This document shows, in pieces, positions 1 to 5,050 of a stretch of 5,050 nt of DNA (its first letter is position 1; every line of letters starts with the position of its first letter). The notes below the pieces were generated by a model, which was not told the origin of the DNA, searched no databases, and worked only from the letters and a program-made list of their open reading frames with translations. This stretch comes from Oscillospiraceae bacterium (GTDB lineage: Bacteria; Bacillota; Clostridia; UMGS1883), in the NCBI GenBank assembly GCA_015069065.1, contig SVJI01000111.1, positions 1-5,050 of the forward strand, in the 5' to 3' direction. The position numbers and the translations under genes are program-made.

Positions 1-587
1 TTGTGTCCATAATTTTTTCAATAGGGCTTTTCTTCATTCTTCCCAACATCATTACAGGCTTTTTATCAGGATGGATAAAGAGTAATGCTGTTAAAACGTT
101 GATTGAGGGGATTGTCAGGATAGGGATATTTCTGGGGTACGTTCTCCTCGTATCACAGATGGAGGATATCAAACGTGTGTTCCAGTACCACGGTGCGGAG
201 CATAAGACAATTTTCTGTTATGAAGCAGGTCTTGACCTGACCGTTGAAAATGCACGCAATATGTCAAGGCTTCACCCCCGCTGCGGAACAAGCTTTCTCG
301 TTTTTGTAATGGTTATAAGTATTATTCTGTTTTCTTTTATTTCATGGGATAATATGTGGACAAGACTGGGACTTCGTCTGCTGCTGCTGCCTGTTGTTGC
401 AGGCGTCAGCTATGAAGTAATTCGCTGGGCAGGACGCAGTAAAAGTCCTGTTGTATGCTTTATAAGTAAGCCCGGTATGTGGCTGCAGAAAATTACTACA
501 AGAGAGCCTGATGACAGTCAGCTCGAGGTTGCAATCACATCTATGAAAGCCGTTCTTACCGACAATAAAGAGGACGACAAATGGTAA
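1..587 (+). CDS. DUF1385 family (YqhQ-like) membrane protein, 3' part
   Basis: The frame is open to the left edge and the gene starts outside the window. The in-frame GTG at position 3 is an ordinary valine codon, not a credible start. The visible 194 residues carry the DUF1385 hallmarks: YHGAEHKTI (about 62-70), the HPRCGTSF block (91-98), and the C-terminal PGMWLQKITTREPDDSQ segment (157-173). The conserved His, Glu and Cys residues could bind metal, but the family's biochemical role is not known to me. Hydrophobic segments at about 2-20, 38-51, 98-115 and 122-137 indicate a multi-pass inner-membrane protein. Family members are usually around 300 residues, so roughly a third is missing. The TAA stop overlaps the prmC start within ATGGTAA, implying co-transcription and translational coupling. 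Family assignment is firm; function is open. Confidence 0.9.
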   Translation, partial: VSIIFSIGLFFILPNIITGFLSGWIKSNAVKTLIEGIVRIGIFLGYVLLVSQMEDIKRVFQYHGAEHKTIFCYEAGLDLTVENARNMSRLHPRCGTSFLVFVMVISIILFSFISWDNMWTRLGLRLLLLPVVAGVSYEVIRWAGRSKSPVVCFISKPGMWLQKITTREPDDSQLEVAITSMKAVLTDNKEDDKW

Positions 588-1390
588 GAGATATTTTGTC
601 CCGCGCGTCCGCCATGCTTAAAAATTCAGATACGCCACTGCTTGATGCGCGGATTTTACTGGCAAAGGCGATGGGCAAAAGCGATGCTGCACTTATATTC
701 AATGAGCCGTCTGAAAAAGAACTTAAAGTTTTTTACTCCTATATCGAAAAAAGAAAGTCCGGCATCCCTGTAGCATATATACTGGGTGAAAAGGAATTTA
801 TGGGACTGACATTCAAATTAAATCAGGATACGCTTATCCCGCGCCCCGACACAGAATGTCTTGTGGAAAAAGTTATTGAAAAAAATAGCTTTGACTCCCC
901 AAAAATTATTGATTTATGTACAGGCAGCGGATGTATAGGAATATCACTTGCGGTATTTATAAAAAATGCGACGTGCGACCTTACTGACATATCGGTGGGT
1001 GCAATGGAAATGGCGAAAAAGAACACCGAGCTTAACGGCGTGCAGTGCCGCACAAAAGTTTTCAAAAAAGATATTCTGACAGAAGAAATTGAAAAGGGGT
1101 ACGACATAATTGTTTCAAACCCACCATATATCGAAAGTGATATCGTCCCGACTCTGGATGTAAGCGAATTTGAGCCTTTGCGCGCACTGGACGGCGGAAG
1201 TGACGGACTTTCCTTTTACAAAGTCATAGCAAAAAAAGCATATGCGGCACTTGATGAGGGCGGAATGTTGGCACTTGAAATAGGATATAATCAGGGTGAA
1301 AGTGTACGAAATCTTTTAAACGACTTTTCTGAGGTCCAAATTTTTAAGGACTACGGCGATAATGACAGAGTGATTATTGCAATAAAATAG
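581..1390 (+). CDS. prmC: Peptide chain release factor N(5)-glutamine methyltransferase PrmC
   Basis: PrmC is a cytoplasmic SAM-dependent enzyme that methylates the glutamine of the GGQ motif in release factors RF1 and RF2, which promotes efficient termination. At 269 aa it is of normal length. A helical N-terminal substrate-recognition domain (about 1-75) precedes the conserved IPRPDTE segment (86-92). Next come SAM-binding motif I DLCTGSGCIGIS (111-122), an acidic residue likely to contact the SAM ribose in TDIS (135-138), and the catalytic NPPY (180-183). The late block LRALDGGSDGL (200-210) is also typical of the family. NPPY with the IPRPDTE context separates it from other N-methyltransferases. 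The ATG at 581 has an AGAGGA-like ribosome binding site inside the upstream gene and overlaps that gene's stop by seven bases. No release factor gene follows; the unit ends at a hairpin. Confidence 0.96.
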   Translation: MVRDILSRASAMLKNSDTPLLDARILLAKAMGKSDAALIFNEPSEKELKVFYSYIEKRKSGIPVAYILGEKEFMGLTFKLNQDTLIPRPDTECLVEKVIEKNSFDSPKIIDLCTGSGCIGISLAVFIKNATCDLTDISVGAMEMAKKNTELNGVQCRTKVFKKDILTEEIEKGYDIIVSNPPYIESDIVPTLDVSEFEPLRALDGGSDGLSFYKVIAKKAYAALDEGGMLALEIGYNQGESVRNLLNDFSEVQIFKDYGDNDRVIIAIK

Positions 1391-1410
1391 AATATGCATT
1401 TCCTAAAAGT

Positions 1411-1454
1411 AAAAACTGAGCGTAAAAGAAAATCTTTTTACGCTCAGTTTTTTT
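1411..1454. terminator. Bidirectional intrinsic terminator between convergent genes
   Basis: A perfect stem pairs 1415-1427 (ACTGAGCGTAAAA) with 1436-1448 around an eight-base loop (1428-1435). The + strand right arm runs into seven T's (1448-1454). The left arm is preceded by an A-run (1411-1414), which becomes the U-tract for - strand transcripts. It lies 20 bases after the prmC stop, and its T-tract contains the TAA stop of the convergent small gene (1453-1455). It therefore very probably terminates both transcription units. Confidence 0.93.
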
Positions 1455-1686
1455 ACTTTGAACCGTCTACTTTTCCATCAGCACGAAGTCTTTTCTCTTC
1501 TTCGTTTGCTACCTTGGGAATAACGTAGATTTCATTATAGCTTTCCGCTTCATCTTCATCCATTGGAGGTCTGTACATAAGACCGGTACACTCAGTGGCT
1601 GAGGCAACAGCATCCAGCTTACCGAACTCGTCATAAGCATAGCTGCCGTCGGGCACTGTTTTCCCGAAGTCCGGCTTTTTATTCAT
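1453..1686 (-). CDS. Small acidic hypothetical protein (77 aa) downstream of glutamine synthetase
   Basis: I do not recognise a family for this protein. From the ATG at 1686 it is 77 aa, with 17 Asp/Glu against 11 Lys/Arg and one cysteine. It has no membrane segment or signal peptide, so it should be a small soluble cytoplasmic protein. The middle holds an acidic patch, PPMDEDEAESYNE, followed by a short hydrophobic strand IYVIPK, then a charged tail rich in Glu, Lys and Arg. An in-frame GTG at 1695 would add three residues. I prefer the ATG because GGTGAT (1696-1691), matching the 3' part of AGGAGGTGAT, sits at suitable spacing before it and overlaps the GTG. The gene begins 70 bases after the glutamine synthetase stop, on the same strand, with no terminator between them. 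It could be read from the glutamine synthetase promoter, from its own weak promoter, or both. Reality as a gene is supported by the ribosome binding site and the terminator exactly at its stop; function is unknown. Confidence 0.72.
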   Translation of the reverse strand: MNKKPDFGKTVPDGSYAYDEFGKLDAVASATECTGLMYRPPMDEDEAESYNEIYVIPKVANEEEKRLRADGKVDGSK

Positions 1687-1690
1687 ATCA

Positions 1691-1697
1691 ATCACCC
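1691..1697 (-). promoter_or_regulatory. Ribosome binding site deciding the start of the small gene
   Basis: On the - strand, GGGTGAT lies four bases before the ATG at 1686. GGTGAT pairs with the anti-Shine-Dalgarno region downstream of the usual GGAGG core, which gives an effective spacing of about eight bases. The alternative GTG start at 1695 lies within this site and has no good site of its own upstream. Confidence 0.55.
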
Positions 1698-1703
1698 ATA
1701 GTA

Positions 1704-1732
1704 ATTATATGCACAAAACCTAAAAATATACA
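1704..1732 (-). promoter_or_regulatory. Possible promoter for the small gene
   Basis: On the - strand a perfect -10 hexamer TATAAT (1709-1704) is preceded, after a 17-base spacer, by TGTATA (1732-1727), which matches only three of six -35 positions. The predicted start near 1697 would leave a leader of about ten bases before the ATG at 1686. The -10 is convincing, but AT-rich intergenic DNA often yields such matches and read-through from glutamine synthetase is an alternative. Confidence 0.4.
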
Positions 1733-1756
1733 CTATCAGGACGCAGTTTCACTTTA

Positions 1757-3850
1757 TTATTTTACTCCGAAAAGCATTTCACTGTAGTCGGGATAGGGCC
1801 ATATGCTTCTGTCACAGATAACTTCAAGCTCGTCTGCTGCACTGCGAAGCTCATCCATAATGCCAATAACAGTATCACGGTAGAAGTTTGCCTTTTCCTG
1901 TGCATCTTCAAGCTTTTTCACATCAACAAGCGCATTTTCAAGGCAACGTGTCTTATCAAGCATGACATCCAAAAGAGCAGATGCCTTTTCTATGATACTT
2001 TCTTCATACTTACACGATGCGGAATTTACTGCTGCACGCTTTGAATTAAGGGACTCGGAAAGTGTTCCGATAAACTTTGAAACTGCAGGCATAATATCCT
2101 TGTTAGACATCTCTATCATGGTACGGGCCTCTATTTTAAGAAGCTTACGGTAATTATCCAGAAGCACTGCAAGACGGCTGCGAAGCTCTACCTCAGAATA
2201 TACGCGGTGTGTTTCAAAGAGCTTTATGTTCTTCGGAGCAACAATCTGTGGAAGTGCATCGGGAGTTGTCCTGAGATTAAGGAGTCCTCTCCTCTCTGCC
2301 TCGGCAATCCATTTGTCATCATATCCGTTACCGTTGAATATAATTCTCTTATGCTTTTTAATAGTAGACTTTATAAGCTCGTGCAATGCTGATTCAAAAT
2401 CTGCTGCGTTCTCAAGCTCGTCTGCAAACTGACGAAGACTCTCTGCAACCGCCGTGTTAATAACAACATTAACGTCAGAAATAGAAGATGCAGAGCCGAG
2501 CATTCTGAATTCAAATTTATTCCCTGTAAAGGCGAAGGGACTTGTCCTGTTTCTGTCAGTAGTATCCTTAGGGAATTTAGGTATTACGTGAACGCCAATT
2601 TTAATCTGGGTTTTTTCACGAGCACCGTATTCCTTATCCTCCTCGATAGCTTCGAGAATCTCACTAAGCTCTTCTCCAAGGAAAATCGAAACAACTGCGG
2701 GCGGTGCTTCGTGTGCACCGAGTCTGTGGTCATTTCCCGGACTTGCCACAGATGCACGCAAAATGTCCTGATAATCGTCAACAGCCTTGATAACAGAACA
2801 CAGGAAAAGCAAAAACTGTGCATTTTCGTGCGGGGTTTCACCGGGGTCAAGAAGATTTTTCCCTGTACTGGTTGTCATTGACCAGTTGTTATGTTTACCG
2901 CTGCCGTTAACTCCCTCAAAGGGTTTTTCATGGAGCAGACAGATTAAATCATGTCGCTGTGCCACCTTTTGCATCATTTCCATGGTAAGCTGATTGTGGT
3001 CAGCCGCAATATTTGTTGTCGTATATATGGGAGCAAGCTCATGCTGTGCAGGAGCTGCTTCGTTATGCTCTGTTTTAGCCAGAATTCCCAGTTTCCAAAG
3101 CTCTTCATCAAGGTCATGCATGAAGTTCATTACACGGGGCTTAATACTGCCGTAATAATGGTCGTCAAGCTCCTGTCCCTTTGGCGGTTTAGCACCAAAA
3201 AGGGTTCTGCCCGCAAAGATAAGGTCGGGGCGTTTGTGATATGTATCCTTTTCGACGAGGAAATACTCCTGTTCAGGACCAACTGTTGTTTTAACTCCTG
3301 TAACGTTTTCATGACCGAAAAGCTTTAAGATACGCATTGCCTGTCTGTCAATTGCTTCCATACTGCGCAGAAGCGGAGTTTTCTGGTCAAGAGCTTCTCC
3401 GCCGTAGGAGCAGAATGCTGTGGGAATACAGAGTGTATTATCCTTAATGAAAGCATAGCTTGTAGGGTCCCATGCGGTATAACCGCGTGCCTCAAAGGTC
3501 GCACGAAGTCCGCCTGACGGAAAACTGGATGCATCAGATTCACCCTGAACAAGCTCCTTTCCCGAAAATTCCATGATAACACTGCAATCACCTGACGGAG
3601 AAATAAAGCTGTCGTGCTTTTCCGCTGTAACACCTGTCATCGGCTGAAACCAATGAGTGTAATGCGTAGCGCCGTTTTCTATCGCCCAGTCTTTCATAGA
3701 GCTTGCAACAACGTTTGCAACATCTATGTCAAGGCGTTTATTATTTTTAATGGCTCTTTGCATCATGGTATAGGTTTCCTCAGGAAGCCTCTCTTTCATT
3801 ACAGATGCATTAAAAACCTTGCTGCCAAATATTTCGGTTACATTGTTCAT
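1757..3850 (-). CDS. glnN: Type III glutamine synthetase (GSIII)
   Basis: The enzyme makes glutamine from glutamate, ammonium and ATP in the cytoplasm, the key step of ammonium assimilation. At 697 aa it has the length of the GSIII class, far above the roughly 450 aa of GSI. The GSIII N-terminal domain (about 1-165) contains HWFQPMTG (66-73). The catalytic core carries GPEQEYFL (191-198), with metal-binding glutamates, NEAAPAQHELAP (263-274), NGSGKHNNWS (315-324), GAHEAPPA (378-385) and the FRMLGSA block (448-454). A long helical C-terminal region typical of GSIII (about 550-680) ends in WPYPDY (684-689). All expected motifs are intact. The ATG at 3850 is chosen because AAGGAG lies nine bases upstream; the in-frame GTG at 3868 lies before that site and would put it inside the coding region. 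A consensus promoter and hairpin precede the gene. The symbol glnN follows common usage for this class; glnA is also used. Confidence 0.97.
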   Translation of the reverse strand: MNNVTEIFGSKVFNASVMKERLPEETYTMMQRAIKNNKRLDIDVANVVASSMKDWAIENGATHYTHWFQPMTGVTAEKHDSFISPSGDCSVIMEFSGKELVQGESDASSFPSGGLRATFEARGYTAWDPTSYAFIKDNTLCIPTAFCSYGGEALDQKTPLLRSMEAIDRQAMRILKLFGHENVTGVKTTVGPEQEYFLVEKDTYHKRPDLIFAGRTLFGAKPPKGQELDDHYYGSIKPRVMNFMHDLDEELWKLGILAKTEHNEAAPAQHELAPIYTTTNIAADHNQLTMEMMQKVAQRHDLICLLHEKPFEGVNGSGKHNNWSMTTSTGKNLLDPGETPHENAQFLLFLCSVIKAVDDYQDILRASVASPGNDHRLGAHEAPPAVVSIFLGEELSEILEAIEEDKEYGAREKTQIKIGVHVIPKFPKDTTDRNRTSPFAFTGNKFEFRMLGSASSISDVNVVINTAVAESLRQFADELENAADFESALHELIKSTIKKHKRIIFNGNGYDDKWIAEAERRGLLNLRTTPDALPQIVAPKNIKLFETHRVYSEVELRSRLAVLLDNYRKLLKIEARTMIEMSNKDIMPAVSKFIGTLSESLNSKRAAVNSASCKYEESIIEKASALLDVMLDKTRCLENALVDVKKLEDAQEKANFYRDTVIGIMDELRSAADELEVICDRSIWPYPDYSEMLFGVK

Positions 3851-3859
3851 CGGTGAACT

Positions 3860-3865
3860 CTCCTT
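3860..3865 (-). promoter_or_regulatory. Ribosome binding site of the glutamine synthetase gene
   Basis: AAGGAG on the - strand (3865-3860) lies nine bases before the ATG at 3850. It rules out the upstream in-frame GTG at 3868 as the start, since that codon directly precedes it. The leader has no other Shine-Dalgarno match of this quality. Confidence 0.85.
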
Positions 3866-3893
3866 CACGGCAATTTAGTGTCATATGATAATA

Positions 3894-3919
3894 AAAGCGC
3901 CGAAGCTACTCGGCGCTTT
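3894..3919 (-). terminator. Hairpin in the glutamine synthetase leader: symporter terminator and/or attenuator
   Basis: A perfect 10-bp GC-rich stem, AAAGCGCCGA paired with TCGGCGCTTT, has a six-base loop read as GTAGCT on the - strand. On that strand it runs into TTTTATTATC, so the U-tract is present but interrupted. It lies 43 bases after the symporter stop and would act as that gene's terminator. It also lies about seven bases downstream of the predicted start site of the glutamine synthetase promoter and 28 bases before the ribosome binding site. Any transcript from that promoter must therefore pass through it. Terminator activity is inferred from structure; on the + strand the T-run is too poor to expect termination. 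Confidence 0.7.
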
Positions 3920-3932
3920 CTTCGCCTAACAA

Positions 3933-3961
3933 ATTATATCATCAGGCGCAAAATTTGTCAA
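3933..3961 (-). promoter_or_regulatory. Full-consensus housekeeping-sigma promoter of glutamine synthetase
   Basis: On the - strand TTGACA (3961-3956), a 17-base spacer and TATAAT (3938-3933) match the housekeeping-sigma consensus at all twelve positions with optimal spacing. Transcription should start at about 3926-3927, giving a leader of about 76 bases before the ATG at 3850. The -35 begins at the base directly after the symporter stop codon. No comparable promoter lies between the hairpin and the ribosome binding site. A 5-bp inverted repeat, CGCCT (3948-3944) and AGGCG (3927-3923), brackets the -10 and could be an operator or chance. Confidence 0.88.
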
Positions 3962-5050
3962 CTATTTAATAAACATGGCTATTATTCCCTGAATCCAGAA
4001 AACGATAAGAATAACAGGGAGAATATACTTTGCGTAAACACGGAGGAATACAGGGAACTTTATGCCCCTACCTGTGTTTGCTTCCTCGATGAAATTATCC
4101 CATCCCCAGCCGTACTTCTTACTCGTACAGAAAAGGACATATATAAGAGAACCCAGAGGCAGAATATTATTACTGATAATAAAATCCTCAATATCAAGTA
4201 CCGTGCTTCCTGCGCCAAGGGGTTGTATGAATGATAAAACATTAAATCCGAGTGCGCACGGAAGCGACAGGATAATAACTGCAAATAAGTTTACGAGACA
4301 AGCTTTTTTCCTTGACATTCCCTTATCCATGGCAAAAGAAACTATGTTCTCAAACACGGCAACAACTGTTGACATCGCAGCAAATATCATAAACACAAAG
4401 AAAAGCGTACCCCACACTCTGCCGCCTGCCATGGAATTAAAAATATTCGGCAGTGTCTGGAAAATAAGTCCGGGTCCCTGACCGGGGTTAATATCATATG
4501 CAAAACACGCAGGTATGATAATAAGTCCTGCACAAAAGGCAACAAAGGTATCTAGAATTGCTATGGACAAAGTTTCACCTGTTAAAGCGCGTTCCTTAGA
4601 AATATAGCTGCCGAAAATCGCCATGGAGCCCATGCCGATTGAAAGGGTGAAAAATGCCTGTCCAAGTGCAGCAAAGACGACCTCACCTATTCCCTGCTCC
4701 ATCATTCTGCCAAAATCAGGCACAAGGTAGTATTTAATACCCTCACCTGCACCGGGAAGTGTTACGGAACGGAAAACCAATATTGTAATTATGGCAAGGA
4801 GTGCCACCATCATCACCTTTGTGACCTTTTCAACACCCTTTTCAAGTCCGAATGAGCAGATAAGAAAACCCAGAGCCACAGAAAGCACCATGAAGCCCAC
4901 AATCACCCATGCATCGGAGGTCAGCGCGCCAAACTGTGCAGATACCTGCTCGACATTCTTTCCGACAAAATCTCCGCGCAGCATTTTTAAAAAATATGCA
5001 AACATCCAGCCTGTAACGGTAGTGTAAAACATCATCAGAATATAGTTACC
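3962..5050 (-). CDS. Sodium-dependent transporter, neurotransmitter:sodium symporter (NSS/SNF) family, 5' end missing
   Basis: An inner-membrane carrier that should import a small solute, probably an amino acid, with Na+. The frame is open to the right edge (five further codons, GNYIL, before the Met at 5035), so that Met is internal. About 362 residues are visible; family members have some 440-510. The missing part should hold TM1 and TM2 with much of the substrate site. Numbering from the Met at 5035, the TM6-like segment has the family pattern GQAFFTLSIGMG (125-136), whose T130 aligns with a Na1 ligand of LeuT. The TM8-like segment has FAAMSTVVAVFE (218-229), whose Ser/Thr pair matches the Na2 site. 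At TM7, D162 in ILDTFVAF aligns with the LeuT Na1 asparagine; Asp here also occurs in other bacterial members. Several further hydrophobic segments follow to the C-terminus. The next gene on this strand is glutamine synthetase, suggesting amino-acid or nitrogen use. The substrate cannot be told from sequence. Confidence 0.93.
   Translation of the reverse strand, partial: GNYILMMFYTTVTGWMFAYFLKMLRGDFVGKNVEQVSAQFGALTSDAWVIVGFMVLSVALGFLICSFGLEKGVEKVTKVMMVALLAIITILVFRSVTLPGAGEGIKYYLVPDFGRMMEQGIGEVVFAALGQAFFTLSIGMGSMAIFGSYISKERALTGETLSIAILDTFVAFCAGLIIIPACFAYDINPGQGPGLIFQTLPNIFNSMAGGRVWGTLFFVFMIFAAMSTVVAVFENIVSFAMDKGMSRKKACLVNLFAVIILSLPCALGFNVLSFIQPLGAGSTVLDIEDFIISNNILPLGSLIYVLFCTSKKYGWGWDNFIEEANTGRGIKFPVFLRVYAKYILPVILIVFWIQGIIAMFIK

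Noticed and set aside
823..1107. 94-residue - strand open frame within prmC
   Set aside because: It is antisense to the SAM-binding region of an intact prmC and has no recognisable domain.
1687..1695. GTG start at 1695 for the small protein
   Set aside because: The GTG lies inside the best ribosome binding site (GGGTGAT), which is positioned for the ATG at 1686.
2584..3328. Several open frames of 60-125 residues on both strands inside the glutamine synthetase gene
   Set aside because: They overlap conserved catalytic motifs of an intact GSIII gene, have low-complexity or Cys/Phe/Ser-rich translations, and lack ribosome binding sites in a fitting context.
3851..3868. GTG start at 3868 giving a 703-residue glutamine synthetase
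   Set aside because: The extra codons contain the AAGGAG ribosome binding site itself, and the ATG at 3850 is correctly spaced from it.
3881..3913. Alternative glutamine synthetase promoter downstream of the hairpin (TATCAT at 3890-3885)
   Set aside because: The -35 position would fall in the hairpin as CCGAGT, which does not resemble TTGACA, while a perfect promoter exists upstream.
3894..3919. ANTAR-type dual-hexaloop antitermination element
   Set aside because: The single six-base loop is GTAGCT, without the first-position A of AnnGnn, and no second hexaloop stem precedes it; I therefore call only a hairpin or attenuator candidate.
3878..4234. 118-residue + strand open frame across the glutamine synthetase leader and the symporter 3' end
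   Set aside because: It is antisense to the clear NSS coding region, runs through the promoter and hairpin, and its translation resembles no protein family.
1..5050. Mobile elements, CRISPR arrays, tRNA or rRNA genes
   Set aside because: No transposase or integrase frame, regularly spaced repeats, or RNA gene structures were seen; the intergenic gaps are all shorter than about 115 bases.

Overview
The window looks like a chromosomal piece of a Firmicutes genome, most likely a Clostridia member of the Ruminococcus/Oscillospiraceae type. The clues are a DUF1385 (YqhQ-like) membrane protein gene directly upstream of prmC, a large type III glutamine synthetase, moderately AT-rich DNA, AGGAG-type ribosome binding sites and a consensus housekeeping-sigma promoter. 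The genus is inference; no rRNA or other marker is present.

Layout: on the + strand, the 3' part of a DUF1385 membrane protein gene (1-587, cut by the left edge) overlaps prmC (581-1390) by seven bases, so the two form an operon. A strong symmetric hairpin at 1411-1454 ends it. The rest lies on the - strand. Reading in the direction of transcription, there is a sodium-dependent neurotransmitter:sodium-symporter (NSS) family transporter (5050-3962, N-terminus beyond the right edge). A 111-bp gap follows with a perfect TTGACA-N17-TATAAT promoter and a GC-rich hairpin. Then come the type III glutamine synthetase gene (3850-1757) and a small acidic protein gene of unknown function (1686-1453). 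The small gene's stop codon lies in the shared terminator, so the hairpin serves two convergent transcription units.

How the genes may work together: PrmC methylates the GGQ glutamine of class I release factors and belongs to translation housekeeping. The - strand block looks like nitrogen metabolism: an amino-acid-type Na+ symporter, the ammonium-assimilating enzyme, and a small protein that may share its transcript.

The most interesting point is the glutamine synthetase leader. A full-consensus promoter begins directly after the symporter stop codon, and a 10-bp hairpin with a partial U-tract lies between its predicted start site and the ribosome binding site. This would fit transcription attenuation of glutamine synthetase. 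It could equally be a leaky terminator for the symporter that the glutamine synthetase promoter must read through. I see no mobile element, CRISPR array, tRNA or rRNA. Apart from the small uncharacterised protein and the leader, this is ordinary core-genome sequence.
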